From the NCBI GenBank assembly GCA_963839685.1, contig CAWIVS010000015.1:1-64000 (forward strand): a DNA stretch of 64,000 nucleotides. Direction: 5' to 3'. The translations under genes were made by a program, and so were the position numbers. The notes beneath the pieces are model-generated. The model saw only the letters and a list, made by a program, of their open reading frames with translations, was not told the origin of the DNA and searched no databases. How positions within the stretch are numbered: the first letter of the stretch is position 1; each line of letters starts with the position of its first letter. This DNA comes from CADEED01 sp963839685. Its GTDB lineage: Bacteria > Pseudomonadota > Gammaproteobacteria > Steroidobacterales > Steroidobacteraceae. Shown here one piece after another: positions 46,152 through 53,246 of the stretch.

Positions 46152-46823
46152 TCACTTTCCACGAATGGTCTTGATCAGTTTTACCGTGTCACGCACGCGC
46201 GCTTCGATACCGGTGTAATCCTGCTTGGCCAGCAATTCCTTGGTGATCAGGTTGCTGCCGATGCCGCAGGCGACGATGCCCGCGCCGAACCACTTGCGCA
46301 GTGATTCCTCGGTGGGCTCGACGCCGCCCGTGGGCATGATGCGTGTCCACGGCATGGGTCCCAACACGTTCTTGACGAACTCCGGTCCGCCCACCGAACT
46401 GCCCGGGAAAACCTTGACGATTTCGCAGCCGAGCTCATGGGCCTGGCTGATTTCGCTCGCCGAGCCGCAGCCGGGCGAGTAGGGGATGCAGCGGCGATTG
46501 CAGACCTTGGCCACGTCCGCGTTGAGGATGGGTCCGACCACGAACTTCGCGCCATTGGCGATGTAGATGCCCGCCGTGGGCGCATCGACGATCGAACCCA
46601 CACCCATGACCACCGAGGGATCGGCCTTGTCGAAGTAGTGTGTGACCTCGAAGAACACGTGGCTGGCGAAATCGCCGCGATTGGTGAACTCGATGCACTT
46701 CGCGCCGCCGTTGGCGCAGGCCTGAATGACTTTCTTACAGACCTCGACGTCCGGATGATAAAAAACCGGGATCACCCCCTGGTCCATCATCGCCGCAAGC
46801 ACTGCCATTCGATCCTTGTTCAT
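46152..46823 (-). CDS. eda: KDPG/KHG aldolase
   Basis: ATG 46823 has GGAG seven bases upstream; the ATG six bases earlier is too close to it. The 223-residue class I aldolase has PVFYHPD for VIPV, CIEFTNRGD (Glu of the family), VVGPILNADVAKVCN with the neighbouring PYSPGC, and EIVKVFPGSSVGG carrying the Schiff-base lysine, then MPTGGVEP. It cleaves 2-keto-3-deoxy-6-phosphogluconate to pyruvate and glyceraldehyde-3-phosphate, completing glucuronate breakdown. It is the first gene of its operon. Confidence 0.9.
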   Translation of the reverse strand: MNKDRMAVLAAMMDQGVIPVFYHPDVEVCKKVIQACANGGAKCIEFTNRGDFASHVFFEVTHYFDKADPSVVMGVGSIVDAPTAGIYIANGAKFVVGPILNADVAKVCNRRCIPYSPGCGSASEISQAHELGCEIVKVFPGSSVGGPEFVKNVLGPMPWTRIMPTGGVEPTEESLRKWFGAGIVACGIGSNLITKELLAKQDYTGIEARVRDTVKLIKTIRGK

Positions 46824-47434
46824 CGACATTCTCCGGGAGTTTGGCGCCCATCGGCCGCAGGGGATTCGGAAGAGGGCGGCATTTTCGCGGAGCGGCGTCC
46901 GCCGCCGCAATCTAATCCGCGCCAGCCTGGCTTCCGACCCCCGCGATGGCGATTCCCCACGAACCTCCTGGGTCCGGTTGTGTGCCGCCAGTGGTCGGCG
47001 CCCAGCGGTCTTGCGGTAACCGGTGTCATTCTGGCCGGGATCACCGCCCAAAGGCAACGGATAATTCGTTCGAAGCGCGGATCGCCCGGCACGCGGCGGC
47101 GCGATTCACCCGGGTGCGCAATACCCGCCCGGAAAAGGCTGGATTCCCGCGGATTGTCGACCGCGACGCAGGCCCCGATCCGGCCGCGCCGCACACCGTC
47201 TCTAACTACCTTGCCATGCTGCCGCCCGGGTGGCCGGCAACACCCGCATTTCGCCTCCACAGGCCCCGCCTTCTCATGCCGTGGAATCGGCCGATTCGCC
47301 GGGGCCCGGCCGGGCGGTTTTCCCGGTGTTTCGCGGGACATTTGCGGGAAAGTGTGCGCGGTGTAGTGGGGCTCCGAATCGGTGCGATGCACACTGGCGA
47401 ATGTCTTCGAACAACGCGTGACGCAGTTCACGTT
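46824..47434. other. 611-bp divergent intergenic region
   Basis: No gene is supported here: open frames are high-GC shadows without protein-like composition. TGCGGTAACCGGTGTCA (47012-47028) has the ACCGGT centre of LacI/GntR-type operators, and the ten bases GGTAACCGGT recur at the manD 3' end (39746-39758). It may control the eda-kdgK operon. I looked for a c-di-GMP riboswitch before the GGDEF-EAL gene and saw none. Confidence 0.4.
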
Positions 47435-50140
47435 ATGGCGCGCACAGTAACCCCCGAGGCCAAAAACAGAATCCGCCAATCACCGCTGCCAGTCATAGGC
47501 GTAGTGGTGGCGATCATTCTGGTGGTCTTTTACGGCTGGTCCCAGCGCGGCTGGCTGGTCAACGTGGCGGACATCGAGACGCGCGACGTGGACATGCAGA
47601 GCCGCCAGCTCGAGCGTGCCTATGAGACCGAGCTCGTCAACCTGCACTCGGCACTCGGCGACTACGCGATCTCCACCGATACCGCCGACTTTGCTCGCGG
47701 CAGCCGCCACGAGTACTTCACCGGATTCGTGAACGCCGGTGCGCTGGTGCGCGTCGATGTCGACAGCCTGCTGCTGCTCGACCGCAACCTGGAAACCCGC
47801 GCCTCGTACGCCATCGATGCCACCGCCTCGCAGGAATACGAGATTCCGCCGGATCCCGACCTGATGGCCGCCATCAAGCAGGGGGCGACCTCGGGCCAGC
47901 TCAACGGCACGGGAGACAGCGTGCGGGGACTGGTGCAGCGCCCGCGCGGTCCGGCGCTGTTCGCCGTCCGTCCCATTTTCGACAGCTCCGGCGCTGGTCA
48001 GCCGCAAGGATGGCTTGCGATCACCCGCGCCCTCACGCCGGCGGTGGTCGACCGGATGGGACGTTTCTCGCCGTGGCCAGTCACCGGTTATCCGGTCAGC
48101 GAGCTCGATCGCGCCGGTTTGCCGGACGACATTCGCGAATGGGTGCGTGAGTCGCCGCTCTCCGCGAACCTGCTCACGCGCGTGGCCGGCCACACCCACA
48201 TCGATGGCTACCTCATTCTGCGTGACCAGCTCGGCTCGCCCGTGTGGTTATTGCGGCTGGAGATCCCGCGCAGCGCCTCCGCCCAGGCGACCCAGACAAC
48301 CGTGTATCAGACCATCCTGCTCGGCCTGCTGGTCGGCGGGTTCACCATCGTCGCGCTGTTGCTGGTGGCTCGATCGCGCCGCCTCAATGCCGATCGGCTG
48401 GCGCTCGAGTCACGCTATCGCGCCATCATCGAGCAGGCGCAGGACGGCCTGCTGGTGGCGGATGCTCGCACCGGGGAGATCGTGGATGCCAATCCGGCGG
48501 TGCAGCAGCAGCTGGGGTTCACGCTCGAGGAACTGCGTGGCCGCTCGGTGCTGTCGGTGTTACGCGGGCCCAATGATTCACAGGACCAGGTGATCGCGAC
48601 GCTGGCGCGCGTCGAACCGAGCCGCGGAGTGGAGCTGGTGCAATGGCTCAAGGACGGACGGCAGATGGACGTCGAAGTGAGCTGCGTGCCCATCGAGTCC
48701 AGTGACCGGCGCCTGGTGTCCTACCTGATGCGCGATCTTTCCGAGCGCAAAAAGGCCCAGAGCCAGCTGCTCGCCAACCAGCAGCGCCTCGACAAGCTCG
48801 CCAACCACGATCACCTCACCGGGCTGCCGAACCGCCTGTTCCTGCAGGCGCATTTGCCCGAGGCGCTCGCGCGCTGCCAGGAATCGCGCCAGATGCTCGC
48901 GGTGTTGTTCCTCGACCTGGACCGCTTCAAGCACATCAACGACTCGCGCGGCCACGAAGTGGGCGACAAGTTGTTGCAGGAGATCGCCAAGCGTGTGCGC
49001 GCCGCGGTGCGTCCGGCCGACATCGTGGTCCGCATGGGCGGCGACGAATTCGTGGTCGTGCTGCATCGTGTGAATGCGCCCGACGAAGTTGCGCTCGCGG
49101 CGACCCGGATCAACGAGGTGCTCTCCGCGCCGGTGATGGTCGACGGGCGGGCGCTGGTGGTGACGGTCAGCATTGGCGTGAGCATGTTTCCGCGCGATGG
49201 CGCGAACATGGGCGAGCTGCTCAAGCATTCCGACACCGCCATGTACCAGGCCAAGGATCTCGGACGTAACAATTTCCAGGTGTTCAGCCCGCAGATGGAC
49301 CGTACCCTGAAGGAGCGCGTGGCCATCGAATCCTCGTTACGCGCCGGCCTGAAGCTTCAGCAGTTCGATGTGCATTACCAGCCCATCATCGACATTCATA
49401 CGCGTCGCGTGGCCGGGCTCGAGGCGCTGCTGCGCTGGAAACATCCCACGCAGGGCTATGTTTCGCCTGAGCGATTTATCGAAGTCGCCGAGGAAACCGG
49501 GCTCATCATCCCGATCGGGCAGTTCGTGCTGGAACGGCTGTGCCGCGACATCTCCGCCTGGCGTGATCAGGGTGCGCACCTGGTTCCCGTGAGCATGAAC
49601 GTGTCAGCCGTGCAGCTGGAACGCACGCGACTGCGTGAACTGGTGCAGCAGGCCCTGGAGCGATTCCGCATCGGCCCGCAGCTCATCGCCATCGAGCTCA
49701 CCGAAGGTTCACTGTTCGAGACCCGCACCGGTGAATTCCGCGAAGACGCACTCGCAAGCCTGCGCGACCTGGGCGTGAAAATCGCCATCGACGACTTCGG
49801 CACCGGATACTCGTCACTGTCGTACCTCAAGCGCTGGCGCGTCGACTCGCTGAAGATCGACCGCAGCTTCGTGCGCGACATCGCCACCGACGGGTCGGAT
49901 CACGCCATCGTCAGCGCCATCGTCGCCATGGCGCGCAGCCTGAACATTCAGGTTGTTGCCGAGGGCATCGAGACCTGGCAGCAGCTCGAGATCCTGCGCA
50001 ACATGGGTTGCCACCTGGCGCAGGGCTTCCTGTTCGCCAAGCCCTGCAATGCCACCGACGCAGTGCGCTTCCTGCGCACTGATCCGCTCGACCTGCTCGA
50101 GAGTCACTGGGAAAACAACTCGCTCGCCGAAACCGGCTGA
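47435..50140 (+). CDS. Membrane GGDEF-EAL protein with periplasmic sensor and PAS domain
   Basis: The start is ATG 47435 (901 residues). A membrane helix lies near residues 18-35, then a periplasmic CHASE4-like sensor region, a second helix (TILLGLLVGGFTIVALLLVA, about 290-310), and a PAS domain from about 327. The GGDEF domain has RMGGDEF near residue 533 and an upstream RPAD inhibitory site. The EAL domain has LEALLRW near 661, NVSAVQ, DDFGTGYSSLSYLKRW and LKIDRSF. Both catalytic motifs are intact, so it may make and degrade c-di-GMP in response to an extracytoplasmic signal. A link to the sugar loci is not shown. Confidence 0.93.
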   Translation: MARTVTPEAKNRIRQSPLPVIGVVVAIILVVFYGWSQRGWLVNVADIETRDVDMQSRQLERAYETELVNLHSALGDYAISTDTADFARGSRHEYFTGFVNAGALVRVDVDSLLLLDRNLETRASYAIDATASQEYEIPPDPDLMAAIKQGATSGQLNGTGDSVRGLVQRPRGPALFAVRPIFDSSGAGQPQGWLAITRALTPAVVDRMGRFSPWPVTGYPVSELDRAGLPDDIREWVRESPLSANLLTRVAGHTHIDGYLILRDQLGSPVWLLRLEIPRSASAQATQTTVYQTILLGLLVGGFTIVALLLVARSRRLNADRLALESRYRAIIEQAQDGLLVADARTGEIVDANPAVQQQLGFTLEELRGRSVLSVLRGPNDSQDQVIATLARVEPSRGVELVQWLKDGRQMDVEVSCVPIESSDRRLVSYLMRDLSERKKAQSQLLANQQRLDKLANHDHLTGLPNRLFLQAHLPEALARCQESRQMLAVLFLDLDRFKHINDSRGHEVGDKLLQEIAKRVRAAVRPADIVVRMGGDEFVVVLHRVNAPDEVALAATRINEVLSAPVMVDGRALVVTVSIGVSMFPRDGANMGELLKHSDTAMYQAKDLGRNNFQVFSPQMDRTLKERVAIESSLRAGLKLQQFDVHYQPIIDIHTRRVAGLEALLRWKHPTQGYVSPERFIEVAEETGLIIPIGQFVLERLCRDISAWRDQGAHLVPVSMNVSAVQLERTRLRELVQQALERFRIGPQLIAIELTEGSLFETRTGEFREDALASLRDLGVKIAIDDFGTGYSSLSYLKRWRVDSLKIDRSFVRDIATDGSDHAIVSAIVAMARSLNIQVVAEGIETWQQLEILRNMGCHLAQGFLFAKPCNATDAVRFLRTDPLDLLESHWENNSLAETG

Positions 50141-50148
50141 CGAAATGG

Positions 50149-50248
50149 AAATGGGGACATTCCTCATTTAGTTGTAACAATCCGGTCAGAACGTTACGCA
50201 GCTCACTCGCGTACGATTGTTACAGCCAAATGAGGAATGTCCCCATTT
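50149..50248. repeat. 100-bp imperfect palindrome (REP/MITE-like)
   Basis: The 21-base arm AAATGGGGACATTCC...ATTT (50149-50169) is repeated exactly inverted at 50228-50248. Inner arms GTTGTAACAAT (50171-50181) and ATTGTTACAGC (50216-50226) also pair, 10 of 11, leaving a loop of about 34 bases. The AAATGGGGAC...GTCCCCATTT theme is typical of REP elements mobilised by RAYT transposases in gammaproteobacteria. No transposase is nearby. Confidence 0.75.
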
Positions 50249-50265
50249 TCTGATGCGGAGGATTC

Positions 50266-52035
50266 ATGGCGCGAGGCTGGTTACGCCCGGTCGCGTGTGT
50301 CATTTCGTGCTCCATTCTCGTTTCGGCGGGTGCCCAGGACTGGGAAGGTCGCGAACAGATCAATGCCACGTTGTGGATGCAGCGCGCACCGGAGTTCCGG
50401 GCGATCGCCGAACAGACTTATCGGCTCGCCGCCCTGCAGATCGCTGCTCCCGCGCCGGGCAGCGCGGCGCTCGAGCAGCAGGGCATCGCACCCGAGGTGC
50501 TGGCACGCATGCCCACGGCCGTGGTGCTCGATCTCGACGAAACCGTGCTCGACAACACCGTGTACCAGGCGCGGCTGCTGCACGATCGCGTCGAGTACGA
50601 CGCCAGGAGCTGGGGTCAATGGGTCGGCGCTGGCCAGGCCGACGCCGTACCCGGTGCGCGCGAATTCATCGCGGCCGCCCGCCGGCTGGGTCACACCGTG
50701 TTCTACGTCTCCAACCGCGATTGCGCGGCGCCGCCGCCCACCGCCACGGACCCATGCCCGGCCAAGACCGCCACGATGCACAACCTGGTGGCGCTCGGCA
50801 TCGAGCCCGCACCCGATCCTGCACGCATGCTGTTGCGCGGTGAAAGGCCGGAATGGAAAAACAGCCTCAAGACATTACGCCGCAAGTTCATCGCTGCTAA
50901 CTACCGGATCGTGGCGCTGATCGGCGATGACCTCGGCGATTTCGTCGAGCCGAAGGTGTTTGCCGGCGATCGCGAACGCCTCGAGCCGCGGTTCGGCATG
51001 AACTGGTTCCTGTTGCCGAATCCCATGTACGGATCCTGGACCAATCCCTACGGCACGCTCGAGCAAAAGTATGCGGGCCTGCGCATCGAGGTGCCGGTAC
51101 TCGAGTTGCCCGGTGTCGGGTCGTGGCGCCAGGATGCCGGCCGCGTGCGCATCGCGAGCTGGAACGTCGAATATCTGATGACCCCGCAGACGCACCAGGC
51201 ACTGCGCGACAACTGCGCGGAGCAGGGCGGCATGGTGGGCGGCGATGACCGGACCTTGCCCTGCGCCATTACGCGGCGCGAACCGCGTAGCGCCGCCGAC
51301 TACGCCTCGCTGCGCCACTACGCCGCGACGCTGGCCGCCGACATCGTGGCGTTGCAGGAGGTTGATGGGCCGGAAGCGGCGGCGCTGGTGTTCCCGGGCT
51401 ATGACTACTGTTTCTCCACGCGCGCACACACCCAGAAGAACGGTTTCGCCATCCGGCGCGGGCTGCCGTATCGCTGTGAGAGCGAATACGAGCCCTTGTC
51501 CATCGACAACGCGGTGCGGCGCGGCGTCGTCGCCACGTTTTTCCCCGGCACCAGCCAGGAGTTCCGGCTGATGTCCGTGCACCTCAAGTCCGGTTGCCCG
51601 GCAGGTCCGCTGACCGCGGAAGGACGCAACTGCGATCTGCTGTCCCGGCAGATCGCACCGCTCGAGGCCTGGATCGACGAGGAAGCGCGCGCCGGCAGGC
51701 GCTTCGGCCTGCTCGGTGATTTCAACCGGCGGTTCTCGCTGGAGAAGGGGCCGGCGCGCGATGCGCAGGGGCGCCCGCTCAATTTCTACGCCGAGATCAA
51801 CGACGGCGATCCGCCGGGCGCGAAACTCACCAACATCACTGGTCGCGAAAAATTCATTCCCTGCACCAGCGACAGCGAATATCGCGAATACATCGACAAC
51901 ATCCTGCTGGGACGCGACCTGGCGAAGAGCGTGGCGAAGAAATCCTTCGTGCGCGTGGTGTTCAACGATGCCGACGCCAGGGCTCACTGGCTGTCGGATC
52001 ACTGTCCGGTGGGCATCGAGCTGCGCCTGCAGTGA
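50266..52035 (+). CDS. Fusion: HAD acid phosphatase (e(P4)/class B-like) + endonuclease/exonuclease/phosphatase domain
   Basis: The 589-residue protein has an N-terminal signal (ACVISCSILVSAGAQ). Residues 30-280 form a HAD acid phosphatase of the 5'-nucleotidase lipoprotein e(P4) type: VVLDLDETVLDN (DxDxT at 89-93), FYVSNRDC, KTLRR and GDDLGDF. From about residue 294 an endonuclease/exonuclease/phosphatase domain begins: RIASWNVEYL, ALQEVDG, GDFNRRF near 483 and SDHCPVG near 577. Each domain keeps its catalytic motifs. The combination could hydrolyse extracellular nucleic acids or nucleotides to nucleosides. Its 3' end overlaps the convergent nuclease gene by 74 bp. Confidence 0.88.
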   Translation: MARGWLRPVACVISCSILVSAGAQDWEGREQINATLWMQRAPEFRAIAEQTYRLAALQIAAPAPGSAALEQQGIAPEVLARMPTAVVLDLDETVLDNTVYQARLLHDRVEYDARSWGQWVGAGQADAVPGAREFIAAARRLGHTVFYVSNRDCAAPPPTATDPCPAKTATMHNLVALGIEPAPDPARMLLRGERPEWKNSLKTLRRKFIAANYRIVALIGDDLGDFVEPKVFAGDRERLEPRFGMNWFLLPNPMYGSWTNPYGTLEQKYAGLRIEVPVLELPGVGSWRQDAGRVRIASWNVEYLMTPQTHQALRDNCAEQGGMVGGDDRTLPCAITRREPRSAADYASLRHYAATLAADIVALQEVDGPEAAALVFPGYDYCFSTRAHTQKNGFAIRRGLPYRCESEYEPLSIDNAVRRGVVATFFPGTSQEFRLMSVHLKSGCPAGPLTAEGRNCDLLSRQIAPLEAWIDEEARAGRRFGLLGDFNRRFSLEKGPARDAQGRPLNFYAEINDGDPPGAKLTNITGREKFIPCTSDSEYREYIDNILLGRDLAKSVAKKSFVRVVFNDADARAHWLSDHCPVGIELRLQ

Positions 52036-53236
52036 AATCCAGCCAGACGAGCCTGTGATCCGAACTCGGCGGCGGTACACCTCCACCGTCCACCAGCCTC
52101 GACAATGGGTCGGACTTCAACGGCCAGAACACGCCGGAGCCGCAGACCTGCAGTGATTTTCGCGGCAGCAGATAGTCGACTCGCAGGTTACCGGCGGAGC
52201 GATCGTTGAAGTCCGCGGTATCCTGACGCGGATCCGCAGCTTGGGAGGTGTTCACACCGCCCTGCTGCGCACTGGCTTCCGCGGCACCGGCGCTATCGGG
52301 GATCATCGTTGCATTGATCCACGGATGCGAGAGCAGGCCCCGGATCGCATCCTTGAGGCTGGCGCCATCGATGGGATCGGAATTCAGATCACCCATGATC
52401 AGAAAACCGTCACCACGGAAGCCGCCGCGTTTGCCGCGGTCATCGCGGATGTAGTCGTTACCGCCCGACCTCAGGTAGTCGCCCCAGAAGCGGATTTCGT
52501 CGTGATTCCGCTTCCCGTTGCGATCTTCCGGCCCGTCGAAGGCGGGCGGCGTGGGATGGCTGATGAGCAGGTGCAGCGTGCGTCTTCCTATGTGGACCGG
52601 CACGTCCCAATGATTCTTGGACGACAGCGGCAGCACCGCGAGTTCGTCGGCTGAATACCAGTCGGCCGGGGCGGGCGTGTGCGGATCGTCGGGCAACAGG
52701 GCCGCCGGCAGATCGCGCCACAGGAATTTTCCGAAGGTGCGCACCTTCGCTCCATCGATGGGAAAGCGTGACAGCAACACCATCGCGTACTGGCCCGGGA
52801 ATTCGCCGAAGCCCAGCGCATCGCCACCACCCCCGACCCGACCGTCGTTGTCGAGATCGAATCCGGACGGAATGCCGGTATTGGACGCGGTGAAGAAGGT
52901 GTACTCGTACAGGATGGGCGCCTGGCCATCCTGTGCCCGGCCGAGGTAGTTAGTCTGGAACGCCGCGAGCGAGGTGCCGGCAGCGTCGTAATCGAATTCC
53001 TGCAGCAGCAGGATGTCGGGCCGCACACGCTGGATGATCTCCGCCACGGCGCGCACCTGCGCGTCGTCCGGCATCGACAGGTCGCGCAGCAACGCGCCCG
53101 CGGCGGCACGATTGAGGCTGGCGTTGAACGTCGCGACGCGCACCACCACGGGTGCGGCAGCGTCGGGCTGTTGCGCCGGGGCGGCGGCCGCCAGGCCCGC
53201 AACCAGCAGTGTCAGCAGTGCGCGATGTCCGCGCAT
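51962..53236 (-). CDS. Endonuclease/exonuclease/phosphatase family protein, secreted
   Basis: The 424-residue protein has a signal peptide (LLTLLVAGLAAAAPAQ). The EEP fold is marked by VRVATFNASLNR, LLLQEFDYD with the metal Glu, LISHPTPP, IMGDLNSDPIDG, and PPPSSDHRLVWLDF with the terminal Asp-His. It is probably a periplasmic or extracellular nuclease or phosphodiesterase. The last 20 or so residues after VWLDF look non-conserved and run into the 3' end of the convergent phosphatase-nuclease gene, so an original stop may have been lost. It lies 10 bp downstream of the TBDR gene in the same direction. Confidence 0.88.
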   Translation of the reverse strand: MRGHRALLTLLVAGLAAAAPAQQPDAAAPVVVRVATFNASLNRAAAGALLRDLSMPDDAQVRAVAEIIQRVRPDILLLQEFDYDAAGTSLAAFQTNYLGRAQDGQAPILYEYTFFTASNTGIPSGFDLDNDGRVGGGGDALGFGEFPGQYAMVLLSRFPIDGAKVRTFGKFLWRDLPAALLPDDPHTPAPADWYSADELAVLPLSSKNHWDVPVHIGRRTLHLLISHPTPPAFDGPEDRNGKRNHDEIRFWGDYLRSGGNDYIRDDRGKRGGFRGDGFLIMGDLNSDPIDGASLKDAIRGLLSHPWINATMIPDSAGAAEASAQQGGVNTSQAADPRQDTADFNDRSAGNLRVDYLLPRKSLQVCGSGVFWPLKSDPLSRLVDGGGVPPPSSDHRLVWLDFTAGAARCPPDSDPTASEPWRRHR

Positions 53237-53246
53237 GCGGCGCGCC

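Noticed and set aside
46946..47434. N-terminal 163-residue extension of the GGDEF-EAL protein
   Set aside because: The extra residues are Arg/Pro-rich and unlike protein; the membrane helix follows ATG 47435 directly.
46824..47434. Possible c-di-GMP riboswitch before the GGDEF-EAL gene
   Set aside because: No GEMM core or conserved tetraloop pattern is visible.
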